DNA of 58,388 nucleotides, from the NCBI GenBank assembly GCA_047974805.1, contig JBKECS010000049.1, positions 1 through 58,388 on the forward strand, given 5' to 3'. Origin of the DNA: JAJXUB01 sp047974805. GTDB lineage: Bacteria; Actinomycetota; Actinomycetes; Actinomycetales; Dermatophilaceae. Below are positions 32,731 to 41,116 of this stretch, in pieces (position 1 is the stretch's first letter; every line of letters begins with the position of its first letter). Both the position numbers and the translations under genes were made by a program. The notes under the pieces are model-generated. The model searched no databases and was not told where the DNA came from. It saw nothing but the letters and a program-made list of their open reading frames with translations.

Positions 32731-33228
32731 TTAGCTGGCGCGACGCAGTTCTGCAGAGACATGACTCTGCAGAGGTTGGCCCATCGCCGCCATGTCCATC
32801 ACCCATAGCAGGTTCGAGTTGACGTTGCCATACATGCGATGGCCGGCGGAGTACTCCTTCGCGCGCGGGCTGCGCAATACGCCGTCGGTCCTCAACTCGA
32901 CCTTTGCCGGCTCCGCGGTGCCGTAGTACAGCTCGACGATGCCGGTTGGGTGGCTGAGCAGCAATTCGACCTCTCCGTCGGGTCCTGGGCGCCAGAAGCC
33001 AAGCTCCACGGCGGCAGGGCGAATCTGGTTGCCCTCGTCATCGAGCAGCCAGGTGCGGCTCACCCATTGCAGGAACGGGCGGCCGTCATGACTGCACTCG
33101 ATCTCCTGACCGAACCGCGCCGACTCGATGGTGGGATAGCCGATCAAGCCGACACCCTCCCACCTACCGATGAGCCACGCCAACGGAGCCAGGTCGGCAT
33201 GCATGGACGTGTCCAGGTGGAAGACCAT
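32731..33228 (-). CDS. nitrobindin-like heme/FABP-fold protein (Rv0813c-like)
   Basis: 165 residues, ten-strand beta-barrel family. N-terminal LAPLAWLIGRWEGVG carries the GxWxGxG hallmark; PFLQWVSRTWLLDDEGN, EVELLLSHPTGIVELYYG and the C-terminal MGQPLQSHVSAELRR with the His expected to bind heme iron. Rv0813c of M. tuberculosis is the type member; related nitrobindins handle nitric oxide and peroxynitrite. TATGAT six bases before ATG 33228 suggests a leaderless message. Convergent with the LCP gene. Confidence 0.88.
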   Translation of the reverse strand: MVFHLDTSMHADLAPLAWLIGRWEGVGLIGYPTIESARFGQEIECSHDGRPFLQWVSRTWLLDDEGNQIRPAAVELGFWRPGPDGEVELLLSHPTGIVELYYGTAEPAKVELRTDGVLRSPRAKEYSAGHRMYGNVNSNLLWVMDMAAMGQPLQSHVSAELRRAS

Positions 33229-33234
33229 GGGCTG

Positions 33235-33240
33235 ATCATA
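33235..33240 (-). promoter_or_regulatory. -10 element of the nitrobindin-like gene (leaderless type)
   Basis: TATGAT on the minus strand, six bases before ATG 33228. Confidence 0.45.
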
Positions 33241-33324
33241 GGCCGAGGGGACCCCGGCCTGACCGGACCGCGCTCGCCCCGATGGTGCCCCGGCTGGTGG
33301 GGAGACACCGCGACCGAGACGACG

Positions 33325-34164
33325 TCAGCCCACGAAGATCCGGGCAAGGACGTAGGCCACCACCGACACACTGGCGATCCCCGCTGCCGAAATGGTCAAC
33401 TGCCCACCAGAGGATCGGGCATGCGGCAACACCGACAGAAGCCGCCGCAACGCGAAGCTCACCGCGGCCGACAACACCCCCACGAGCAGGGCCTGTCCCG
33501 GTGCAGGGTCCCCGGTCACCAGCCCGGCCAGGACCCCTGCCCAACCACCGAGCAACATGGCGATGGGCAGCAGCCACGCCTGCCACCGCTGGAGGGCGCC
33601 AAACAGTTCGGCGGCCGCACCGACCGTGGCAGCTGTCATCACCACGGCGACGACGTCGGGACCGTTGATCGTGCGCGCCAAGGGGTTGAGCACGCTGCCC
33701 AGGACGACGACAGCCGCGCCGAACAACGTGGCCGCCACCGAACCGGTGAGCCCGAGTCGGCCATCGCGGCGGACCAGTTGCCCGACGAAGGTGAGCACGA
33801 GGGCCCCGGCGATCACCAACGGCAACCACCGCAGGTACGGGTCGTCCTCGACCAGCGTCGCCGCTGCGGCCCCAAGGGCGACAAGTGCCAGGATGGCCGA
33901 TGTCCCCGTCCGCTGCTGCATCCCGAGCAGCTGAGGCCAGCCCCAGGCCAGTACGAGACCGACGATAAGGGTCGCGGCGCTCAGCTCCAGCGGGCCGGCA
34001 TACGCCGCGCTGGTCAGCAGCACCGCCGCGCACAGGGCGCCGACGATGGACAACGGCAACAGGGGCGCGCTGTCGGCCCCGCCCACCGGGACGCCGTCAC
34101 GAAGGGCCCGGCGAGCTGATCGGGTCAACTGCTGGGATTGGTCGGGGCTGGACACGCGGGTCAT
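33325..34164 (-). CDS. polytopic membrane protein of unknown function
   Basis: 279 residues with about eight hydrophobic helices (PLSIVGALCAAVLLTSAAYA, ATLIVGLVLAWGWPQLLGM, TSAILALVALGAAAATLV, LPLVIAGALVLTFVGQLV, LTGSVAATLFGAAVVVLG, VVAVVMTAATVGAAAELFGAL, AWLLPIAMLLGGWAGVLAGL, GIASVSVVAYVLARIFVG). A 30-residue cytoplasmic N-terminus precedes them. No catalytic or transport motif recognised. The stop of the MoaD-like gene lies 10 bp upstream, so they form one operon. Confidence 0.75.
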   Translation of the reverse strand: MTRVSSPDQSQQLTRSARRALRDGVPVGGADSAPLLPLSIVGALCAAVLLTSAAYAGPLELSAATLIVGLVLAWGWPQLLGMQQRTGTSAILALVALGAAAATLVEDDPYLRWLPLVIAGALVLTFVGQLVRRDGRLGLTGSVAATLFGAAVVVLGSVLNPLARTINGPDVVAVVMTAATVGAAAELFGALQRWQAWLLPIAMLLGGWAGVLAGLVTGDPAPGQALLVGVLSAAVSFALRRLLSVLPHARSSGGQLTISAAGIASVSVVAYVLARIFVG

Positions 34165-34173
34165 CCTGCCACC

Positions 34174-34458
34174 TCATCCACCGGCGAACGGGGGCAACAG
34201 CTCCAAGGTGTCGCCGGCGACCACGACATCGTGCGCCGAACAGGCGTGGCCGTCCCGAAGCACGGTACACACCGGGGTGATCGCCGCCAGTGGTGGTTCT
34301 TGAGCCGTGAGTGCCTCCAGGACCGTAGCGACGCTTGTCGAGCCGGTCACCCCTTCGACACTGACGGCGTCACGGCCGACAGCGGCCCGGGCACCGGCCC
34401 ACAGGCGCACCGTAATCACCCCGTCCGAAGCGCGGTTTCCCGCCGCTGAGTCCGTCAT
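34174..34458 (-). CDS. MoaD/ThiS-type ubiquitin-like sulfur carrier
   Basis: 94 residues, beta-grasp fold: VITVRLWAGARAAVGRD at the N-terminus, SVATVLEALTAQEP in the helix, and LELLPPFAGG ending in the Gly-Gly needed for adenylation and thiocarboxylate formation. Such proteins donate sulfur for molybdopterin, thiamine or cysteine synthesis. No activating enzyme (MoeB/ThiF) or MoaE is nearby, so the pathway is open. The start at 34458 is 18 bases from the start of the divergent glnR. Confidence 0.85.
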   Translation of the reverse strand: MTDSAAGNRASDGVITVRLWAGARAAVGRDAVSVEGVTGSTSVATVLEALTAQEPPLAAITPVCTVLRDGHACSAHDVVVAGDTLELLPPFAGG

Positions 34459-34465
34459 GACCCCT

Positions 34466-34471
34466 TATCCT
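34466..34471 (+). promoter_or_regulatory. -10 element of glnR (leaderless type)
   Basis: TATCCT, eight bases before ATG 34480 (five before the in-frame GTG 34477). Confidence 0.45.
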
Positions 34472-34479
34472 GCCTTGTG

Positions 34480-35211
34480 ATGGCCGACCTGTTGTTGCTG
34501 ACCAACCTTTTGGTGCCCAGCACCGAGGTGTTGCCGGCGCTCGGCCTGCTGGGGCACTCCATCCGCACCCTTCCGGCCGAGGCAACGGCCCTGATCGACG
34601 CGCCCGACGGGGATGTCGTGCTCGTGGACGCCCGCCGGGAGCTAGCCACGGCCAAGTCGCTATGCCGGGTGCTGCGCACGACTGGTCTGTCGGCTCCCCT
34701 GCTGGCGATTGTCACCGAGGGCGGCCTGGCCGGGGTGACCGCCGATTGGGGTCTAGACGACGTCCTTTTGGAGTCTGCTGGGCCAGCCGAGGTCGAGGCC
34801 CGGATACGCCTGGTGATCGGCCGTCTGAACGGCACCGAGGCCGGTCGCGAGGAAACGGCCATTACCAGTGGCGAACTCGTCGTCGACGAGGTCACCTACT
34901 CGGCCAAGCTGCGTGGACGCCCGCTCGATCTGACCTACAAGGAGTTCGAGCTGCTGAAGTATCTGGCGCAGCACCCCGGTCGCGTCTTCACCCGGGCGCA
35001 GCTGCTGCAGGAAGTCTGGGGTTACGACTACTACGGCGGTACCCGAACCGTCGATGTCCACGTGCGACGCCTGAGGGCCAAGCTCGGATCGGATCACGAG
35101 GTGCTCATCGGCACCGTGCGAAACGTCGGCTACCGATTCGTCCCCGAGGAGGCCTCGGCCGCCTCAACACCTGCACAAGGCACCGATGAGCCGGCCGGGA
35201 CCGGCGGGTGA
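34480..35211 (+). CDS. glnR: GlnR-type nitrogen response regulator
   Basis: 243 residues. The receiver-like domain begins with the GlnR-specific LLLLTNLLVPSTEVLPALGLLGHS. It keeps VLVDARREL with the presumed Asp, but lacks the usual metal-binding acidic triad and the conserved Lys, as in the atypical, phosphorylation-independent receivers of GlnR. The C-terminal winged helix is clear (LTYKEFELLKYLAQHPGRVF, VWGYDYYGGTRTVDVHVRRLR). GlnR controls ammonium and nitrate assimilation in actinomycetes. Its position before mshD matches Rv0818-Rv0819. Confidence 0.9.
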   Translation: MADLLLLTNLLVPSTEVLPALGLLGHSIRTLPAEATALIDAPDGDVVLVDARRELATAKSLCRVLRTTGLSAPLLAIVTEGGLAGVTADWGLDDVLLESAGPAEVEARIRLVIGRLNGTEAGREETAITSGELVVDEVTYSAKLRGRPLDLTYKEFELLKYLAQHPGRVFTRAQLLQEVWGYDYYGGTRTVDVHVRRLRAKLGSDHEVLIGTVRNVGYRFVPEEASAASTPAQGTDEPAGTGG

Positions 35212-35334
35212 CCGGCGGGTGACCAGCGGGCGCCGGCACAGTGATCCGACATACTCTGGCATGAGGAAGCTGATCCGGCGCATCCCCTACGGCCGGGCAA
35301 CCAGTGTGAGGCGGACCCACCAAGGAGTTCGGCG

Positions 35335-36225
35335 ATGAGCGATGCAGGTAGCCAACTTCAGACCGTCGACCAGCTAACCGTCGACCAGGCCGACGCGGTT
35401 GTTCGCTTGAGTGACAAGGTGGCGGCGGCGGACGGGGTCGCCGGGCTTTCCGAACGCACGCTCTTGGGCAGCTCCAGTCCCGACCGCCACCATGTCCTCC
35501 TCGGTGGCGCCACCAGCTCCATCGGGTACGTCCAGGTATGGCCGGAGGGGGCTGCTGAGCTCATCGTGGACCCGGACCGACGCCGGCAGGGCCACGGCAC
35601 TGTGCTGTGGGCGACGGCGGTCGCCGCTGGGGCTCAATCCGTCTGGGCCCACGGCGACCTCACCGAGGCCTCGGCATTCGCGGCGCAGCAGGGTTTGCAT
35701 CGTGTCCGGGAGCTGCACCGGATGGAACGCCCGCTGACCCCGGTCGATGCGATCGCGCCGCCGGTGCCCGATCGATTCATCGTCGAGACGTATGCCAGCC
35801 GCCGGGACCCAGACGAACTGCTGAACCTGAATGCACGGGCCTTCGCTCACCATGCTGAGCAGGGAAATCTCACTCCGGAGGACCTGCGAGCCCGTCTGGA
35901 ATCGGAATGGTTCGACCCTGCGGGCTTGATCTACCTCATCGATGGCCGTGCCCCCAGCCGGTCCTCGCCGGTCGCCTTCCACTGGACGAAACGGCCGGTG
36001 GAGCAACCTCAGCGCGGCGAGGTCTACGTCCTCGGTGTGGACCCGGCCTACCAAGGGCAAGGACTGGCCCAGCCGCTGACTCGACTCGGGTTGGCGCACA
36101 TGGCCTCCGCTGGGGCGCGGGTCGTCGAGCTCTACGTCGACGGCGACAACGAGGCTGCCCTGGCCACCTATCGACGGACGGGCTTCGATGTTGTGGCCAC
36201 CGACGTGGTCTACGCCCTCGGATAG
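35335..36225 (+). CDS. mshD: mycothiol acetyltransferase
   Basis: 296 residues, two tandem GNAT domains. Acetylates Cys-GlcN-Ins with acetyl-CoA, the last step of mycothiol synthesis. The N-terminal domain holds AAELIVDPDRRRQGHGTVLW (RxxGxG, CoA-binding), the C-terminal domain VYVLGVDPAYQGQGLAQPLTRLG, with the real active site, then VELYVDGDNEAALATYRRTGF. AAGGAG seven bases before ATG 35335. It shows that the organism makes mycothiol. Downstream ppk is on the same strand. Confidence 0.95.
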   Translation: MSDAGSQLQTVDQLTVDQADAVVRLSDKVAAADGVAGLSERTLLGSSSPDRHHVLLGGATSSIGYVQVWPEGAAELIVDPDRRRQGHGTVLWATAVAAGAQSVWAHGDLTEASAFAAQQGLHRVRELHRMERPLTPVDAIAPPVPDRFIVETYASRRDPDELLNLNARAFAHHAEQGNLTPEDLRARLESEWFDPAGLIYLIDGRAPSRSSPVAFHWTKRPVEQPQRGEVYVLGVDPAYQGQGLAQPLTRLGLAHMASAGARVVELYVDGDNEAALATYRRTGFDVVATDVVYALG

Positions 36226-36357
36226 TCGTCCGCGAGCCCGACCCTGGAGCCTCGTGCTGGCTGGAGCGACCGGCAATCGCTGCCTGTGCGCGGTACGCGC
36301 CCGCTGGAGCAGCTGACAAGATATGGGGATGACGGCGATCGGTACGGCGGTGATTCC

Positions 36358-38664
36358 ATGACACCCGACGCCCAGGGCGACCTGCCTGGTACGGCGCCCG
36401 CTGGCCCGACCCACCCCGATGCGCCGAGCACGCCCGAGAGCGCCACCGAGGCGGACGGTGCGCTCATGCCGGAGGTGTCAGTGACCACATCGTCGGTGGC
36501 CGACCGCCGGCGGCACCTGACCCGGGGCCCCAGCGGACGGTTCGTCCCAGCCCAGTCCAGCCAGGTCCCCGACCTGCCCGACGATCGCTTCCTCGACCGG
36601 GAGATCTCCTGGCTGCAGTTCAACGAGCGCGTGCTGCAGTTGGCCGCTGACGAGCACACTCCGCTGCTGGAACGGGCCCGATTCCTCGCCATCTTCACGA
36701 GCAACCTGGACGAGTTCTTCATGGTCCGGGTCGCTGGCCTCAAACGACGCATCGCCACCGGGATCGCGGTCCGGTCCTCCTCCGGCCTCGAGCCACGGGA
36801 AGTTCTCGACCAGATCGGACAGGTCAGTCATGAACTGCTGGACCTGCAGGCCAGGGTGTTCCACGAAGGGGTCCGGCCGGCGCTGAGCGAGGAGGGTATC
36901 CACATCGCCCGATGGGAACAGCTCACGCCCCAGGAGCAGGCGGGCCTGTCCGAGTTGTTCACCGACCAGCTCTTCCCGGTGCTCACCCCGCTGGCGGTGG
37001 ATCCCGCCCACCCCTTCCCCTACATCTCGGGACTGTCGCTGAACCTTGCCGTCCTCCTGGTCAACGCACGCACCGGCAAAGAGCACTTCGCCAGGGTCAA
37101 GGTGCCGCCGTCTCTGCCCCGGTTGGTCGAGGTCACCACGCCGGAATCCGACCCGTATGCGGTGCGCTTCGTCCCGCTCGAGGACATCATTGCCGCGCAC
37201 CTGGACCAGCTCTTCCCCGGCATGGACATCGTCGAATCCTTCACCTTCCGGGTCACCCGAAATGAGGATGTCGAGGTCGAGGAGGACGACGCCGAGAATC
37301 TGCTGACGGCGTTGGAGAAGGAACTGACCCGCCGCCGCTTCGGCCCCCCGGTCCGCCTTGAGGTCGACGAGGACATGGAAGACCACGTCATGGATCTGCT
37401 GATCCGTGAACTGGGCATCCGGGACTCCGAGGTTTACCGGTTGCCCGCGCCGCTGGATCTTCGCGCGCTGAACATCGTCGCCGACCTTGAGCGCAGCGAG
37501 CTGCACTTCCCGCCGTTCGCCGCGCGCGCCAACCCCGACCTCGCCCCGGTCGAGCGGTCCAGCGCCGCCGACATCCTCGGCACCGTCAAACGTCGCGACG
37601 TGCTCGTCCAACACCCCTACGACTCCTTCTCCACCTCGGTGCAGGCCTTTGTGGAGCAGGCAGCGGCCGATCCGCGGGTACTGGCCATCAAACAGACCCT
37701 GTATCGGACCTCGGGCGATTCCCCTATCGTCAACGCCCTCATCGAAGCGGCCGAGGCAGGCAAGCAGGTGCTTGCAGTCGTGGAGATCAAGGCCCGGTTC
37801 GACGAGGAGAACAACATCACCTGGGCCCGCAAGCTCGAGCAGGCCGGCGTTCACGTCGTCTACGGCATCGTCGGGTTGAAGACGCACTGCAAGCTCAGCC
37901 TGGTGGTCCGCCAGGAAGGTGACGTCGTCCGTCGCTACTGCCACATCGGGACCGGCAACTACAACCCCAAGACCGCTCGGCTCTACGAGGACTTCGGCCT
38001 GCTCACTGCCGACCCAGCCATCGGCGAGGATGCCACCCGGCTGTTCAACCAGCTGTCCGGGCTCGCCCCCCGGACCCGCTATCGCCGCCTCTTGGTCGCC
38101 CCCAGATCGCTCCGTTCGGGGCTCATCGAACGGATCGAGGACCAGACCAAACTCGCCCGGGCAGGCAAACCAAGCGCCATCTCTTTGAAGCTCAACGCGC
38201 TGGTCGACGAAACCGTCATCGATGCGATCTATCGCGCCTCACAAGCCGGGGTGCCGGTCCGGGTTCTCGTGCGCGGCACCTGCTCCATCCGGCCCGGCGT
38301 GCCGGGCCTGTCGGAAAACATCGAGGTGCGCTCCATACTCGGCCGGTTCCTCGAGCATTCTCGCGTGTTCGTCTTCGGCGCCGACGATGCGGCGACGACA
38401 TGGATCGGCAGCGCCGACATGATGCACCGCAACCTCGACCGACGGGTGGAGGCCCTCGTCGAGGTCACCAACCCTGCCCATGTCGCCGACCTCGTCGGCC
38501 TGCTCAATCGGGCCATGGACGACCGGTATGCGCATTGGCGCCTCGGTCCGGACGGGCGATGGAGCCGGATCCACCTCGGCAGCGACGGGCAACCTCTGGA
38601 GGACTTCCAGGGCAGCCTCATCGCCATGCACGGCAAACGAGTCCGCAAGGCCCGACGCCGGTGA
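36358..38664 (+). CDS. ppk: polyphosphate kinase 1
   Basis: 768 residues. Makes long-chain polyphosphate from ATP. The Ser/Pro/Thr-rich N-terminal extension (residues 1-60) is longer than usual; the core begins at RFLDREISWLQFNERVLQLA. FTSNLDEFFMVRVAGLKR belongs to the N-domain. The phospho-acceptor His is in GLKTHCKLSLVVR, with YCHIGTGNYNPKTARLYEDFGLLT following, and the second HKD-like site is MMHRNLDRRVEALVEV. ATG 36358 is chosen because an upstream in-frame start (36286) would add only 24 unrelated residues. The stop overlaps the start of the mutT1-like gene. Confidence 0.95.
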   Translation: MTPDAQGDLPGTAPAGPTHPDAPSTPESATEADGALMPEVSVTTSSVADRRRHLTRGPSGRFVPAQSSQVPDLPDDRFLDREISWLQFNERVLQLAADEHTPLLERARFLAIFTSNLDEFFMVRVAGLKRRIATGIAVRSSSGLEPREVLDQIGQVSHELLDLQARVFHEGVRPALSEEGIHIARWEQLTPQEQAGLSELFTDQLFPVLTPLAVDPAHPFPYISGLSLNLAVLLVNARTGKEHFARVKVPPSLPRLVEVTTPESDPYAVRFVPLEDIIAAHLDQLFPGMDIVESFTFRVTRNEDVEVEEDDAENLLTALEKELTRRRFGPPVRLEVDEDMEDHVMDLLIRELGIRDSEVYRLPAPLDLRALNIVADLERSELHFPPFAARANPDLAPVERSSAADILGTVKRRDVLVQHPYDSFSTSVQAFVEQAAADPRVLAIKQTLYRTSGDSPIVNALIEAAEAGKQVLAVVEIKARFDEENNITWARKLEQAGVHVVYGIVGLKTHCKLSLVVRQEGDVVRRYCHIGTGNYNPKTARLYEDFGLLTADPAIGEDATRLFNQLSGLAPRTRYRRLLVAPRSLRSGLIERIEDQTKLARAGKPSAISLKLNALVDETVIDAIYRASQAGVPVRVLVRGTCSIRPGVPGLSENIEVRSILGRFLEHSRVFVFGADDAATTWIGSADMMHRNLDRRVEALVEVTNPAHVADLVGLLNRAMDDRYAHWRLGPDGRWSRIHLGSDGQPLEDFQGSLIAMHGKRVRKARRR

Positions 38665-39617
38665 CCACCAGCGTTCCGGCGGCGGGCACGGTTCCGTGGC
38701 GTCGCAGCAAGCATGGACGACTCCAGGTTGCCCTGGTGCACCGGCCTCGCTACGACGACTGGTCCTGGCCCAAGGGCAAACTCGATCCTGGCGAGGATTG
38801 GGTGAGCGCGGCAGTCCGGGAGACTCATGAGGAAGCTGGCTACCTCGTCCGGCTGGGCCGCCCCCTACCCCCGGCCCGCTACACGGTGATCGATCCCGCG
38901 ACGGGTGTAGCCGACAAGGAAGTGCGGTATTGGTGCGCCCAGGTCGTCGGCGGCAAAGGACGGCTCGTCAACGAGATCGACGACCTTGCCTGGCTGGACC
39001 CCACCGCCGCCCACGACCGCCTCGACTACGCCAGAGACAAGGAACAGCTGCGAGCCCTCGTCCGGGCCGACCAAGAGGGTCGCTTGGACACCTGGCCCTT
39101 GGTCATCGTGCGGCATGCCCCGGCAGTTCCGCGCTCGGAGTGGACCGAGGAGGACTCCCAACGGCCACTGAGCCAGTCGGGCTCCCGGCGGGCCCGAGGT
39201 CTCGTGCCGATTCTGTCGGCATACGGTATCGAGCGGCTGGTCTCCTCCTCATCCGCTCGCTGCGTGGACACCCTGGCGCCGTATGCCGTGCGACGCAGAC
39301 GCCCGCTGAAACTGCGTGAGGACCTCTCCGAGGAAGCCTACGAGCAGCAGCCCAAGCTGGCCACCGCCCGGTTGGAACGCATTCTGCGCAAGGACACTCC
39401 GGTCGCCATCTGTGGGCATGGCCCGGTCATTCCCGACCTCTTGGCGGTGCTGCGCGAACGGCTGGTTCCCGAGGCGAGGGACAGTGCCTGCGGGACAAAT
39501 CTCGAGGCTGCCACCACCGAGCGTATGGCCAAGGGCGAGGCCCTTGTGGCACATCTGGTCGGGATTGGTCGCAACGCCCGCGTGGTTGCCGTGGAACGGC
39601 ATATGCCAGCGTCATAG
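38661..39617 (+). CDS. mutT1: Nudix-histidine phosphatase fusion, MutT1-type
   Basis: 318 residues. The N-terminal Nudix domain has the complete box beginning GKLDPGEDW and ending RETHEEAGY (about residues 32-54). The C-terminal histidine phosphatase domain has LVIVRHAPAVPRSEW, SSSARCVDTLAPYA and CGHGPVIPDLL. In mycobacteria MutT1 removes 8-oxo-dGTP and 8-oxo-GTP, and also hydrolyses diadenosine polyphosphates. GTG 38661 overlaps the ppk stop (GTGA), and the same ppk-mutT1 order occurs in M. tuberculosis. The coupling suggests joint control of phosphate-rich nucleotides. Confidence 0.93.
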   Translation: MTTSVPAAGTVPWRRSKHGRLQVALVHRPRYDDWSWPKGKLDPGEDWVSAAVRETHEEAGYLVRLGRPLPPARYTVIDPATGVADKEVRYWCAQVVGGKGRLVNEIDDLAWLDPTAAHDRLDYARDKEQLRALVRADQEGRLDTWPLVIVRHAPAVPRSEWTEEDSQRPLSQSGSRRARGLVPILSAYGIERLVSSSSARCVDTLAPYAVRRRRPLKLREDLSEEAYEQQPKLATARLERILRKDTPVAICGHGPVIPDLLAVLRERLVPEARDSACGTNLEAATTERMAKGEALVAHLVGIGRNARVVAVERHMPAS

Positions 39618-39669
39618 CCTGCTGCGCCGCATCGACGAATCAGGACCGAACGAGCAACAGACAACCGCT

Positions 39670-39691
39670 GTTCACCCGGCGTTCACCAGGC
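39670..39691 (+). promoter_or_regulatory. PHO box upstream of pstS
   Basis: Two perfect-phase 11-bp direct repeats, GTTCACCCGGC (39670-39680) and GTTCACCAGGC (39681-39691), differing at one base. This is the core PHO box bound by PhoP/RegX3-type regulators in actinomycetes. TAGCGT at 39719-39724 may be the -10, which would place the box over the -35 region, as expected for an activator. Confidence 0.85.
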
Positions 39692-39819
39692 GGCGGGCGC
39701 CACGTCACCAAACGTGCCTAGCGTCGCTGATGTCGGGCAGCGTGGCCCGCACGGCAGCCGGCGCATGAGCATAGGCCGGCGGCAGACACCTCATCATCTT
39801 CGTGGAAGGCCACACCAGC

Positions 39820-40935
39820 GTGAATATCAAGCGTCTCGGCCCGGCGGCCAGTCTCGCCGTGGCCGGCACCCTATCCCTTGCCGCGTGCGGAAGTGCGAGC
39901 AACTCCGACACCACCAGCAGCGCCGCGGATGGCTCGACCAGCTCCACAGCAAGCACAGATTGCGGCACCGGCACCACCAAGGCGTCCGGATCGACCGCCC
40001 AGCAAAACGCCATCGAGCAGGCGATCGCTGCCTACACCGCGCAGTGCTCCGGGGCCAAAGTCACCTACAACGGGGTCGGTTCCGGGCAGGGCATCACAGA
40101 CTTCCTGGGGAAGCAGACCGACTTCGCCGGGTCCGACTCGGCGCTGAACCCCGACAAGGGCGAGCCGGCGAAGGCACAGACTGCCTGCAGCTCCGAGGCC
40201 TGGAACCTGCCTATGGTGACCGGTCCCATCGCGGTGGCCTTCAACATCAAGGGCGTCGACAAGCTCGTCTTGACCCCGGAACTGATCGCCCAGATCTTCG
40301 CCGGCAAGATCACCACCTGGAATGACCCCGCTATTGCCGCGGCGAACCCCGGCACGACGCTTCCCGACCAGGCGATCTCGGTGTTCTTCCGTTCCGACTC
40401 CTCGGGCACGACGGACAACTTCACCAACTACATGAACACCGTGGACGCCGCCAACTGGCCGGACAAACACTCCAAGGAGTGGACCGGCAAGGTCGGGCAG
40501 GGCAAGCCGAAGAACGCCGGCGTGGGTCAGGCCATCGCCGCCACCGACGGCGGTATCGGCTATGTCGAGTGGTCCTACGCCATCACCAACAACCTGAAGA
40601 TGGCTGAACTCGACTCCGGCTCCGGGCCCGTCGCTCTGACCGCCGAATCGGCCGGCGCTGCCGTCGCCGCGGCCACCCAGAAGGGCACGGGCAACGACCT
40701 CGCGTTGACCATCGACTACACCACCAAGGCTGCGGGTGCCTACCCGATCATCCTGGTCACCTACGAAATCGTCTGCAGCACGTATGCCGATGCCGCCCAG
40801 GCTTCGAACGTCAAGTCCTTCTTGACCTTCATGGCCGGTGACGAGTTCCAGAGCTCGCTGACCAGGGTTGGGTCGGCACCGCTGCCGGCCGAGGTCAAGA
40901 CCAAGGTGCAAACGGCTATCGCGGCGATCTCCTGA
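39820..40935 (+). CDS. pstS: phosphate ABC transporter, periplasmic-type binding lipoprotein
   Basis: 371 residues from GTG 39820 (GGAAGG ten bases upstream; an in-frame GTG at 39802 would give six more residues without function). Signal peptide VNIKRLGPAASLAVAGTLS and lipobox LAAC. A Ser/Thr-rich linker (NSDTTSSAADGSTSS) follows. The mature domain binds phosphate: YNGVGSGQGITDFLGK, DFAGSDSALNP, VFFRSDSSGTTDNFTNYM contain the typical Ser/Asp/Arg ligands. First gene of the pst operon under a PHO box. Confidence 0.96.
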   Translation: MNIKRLGPAASLAVAGTLSLAACGSASNSDTTSSAADGSTSSTASTDCGTGTTKASGSTAQQNAIEQAIAAYTAQCSGAKVTYNGVGSGQGITDFLGKQTDFAGSDSALNPDKGEPAKAQTACSSEAWNLPMVTGPIAVAFNIKGVDKLVLTPELIAQIFAGKITTWNDPAIAAANPGTTLPDQAISVFFRSDSSGTTDNFTNYMNTVDAANWPDKHSKEWTGKVGQGKPKNAGVGQAIAATDGGIGYVEWSYAITNNLKMAELDSGSGPVALTAESAGAAVAAATQKGTGNDLALTIDYTTKAAGAYPIILVTYEIVCSTYADAAQASNVKSFLTFMAGDEFQSSLTRVGSAPLPAEVKTKVQTAIAAIS

Positions 40936-41002
40936 TCGACACGTCCTGGCCGAGAAGCGCCACATGACGCGCAGGCTGCATCAGGGCTACTGGCCCACAT
41001 CG

Positions 41003-41039
41003 GCGTGTAGGTCGCCAGCTGTAACGGCGACCTACACGC
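41003..41039. repeat. perfect inverted repeat between pstS and pstC
   Basis: 14-bp perfect stem GCGTGTAGGTCGCC (41003-41016) / GGCGACCTACACGC (41026-41039) with a 9-nt loop, in the 181-bp gap after the pstS stop. Lacking a T run, it may stabilise the pstS mRNA end or attenuate pstCAB, which would explain the usual excess of binding protein. It may also be a repetitive extragenic palindrome. Confidence 0.85.
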
Positions 41040-41116
41040 TGCGGCCGTCCCGGCACGTCCGTGGCGTCACCTGACCAGCGTGCTTCCAACCCCACCGAAC
41101 GGCATACGAGGAATCC

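Noticed and set aside
36478..37944. Minus-strand open frame of about 490 codons opposite ppk
   Set aside because: Shadow of ppk. The product is low-complexity Gly/Asp/Val-rich without recognisable motifs.
40936..41116. An extra small gene between pstS and pstC
   Set aside because: The gap contains the perfect hairpin and only short frames without ribosome sites.
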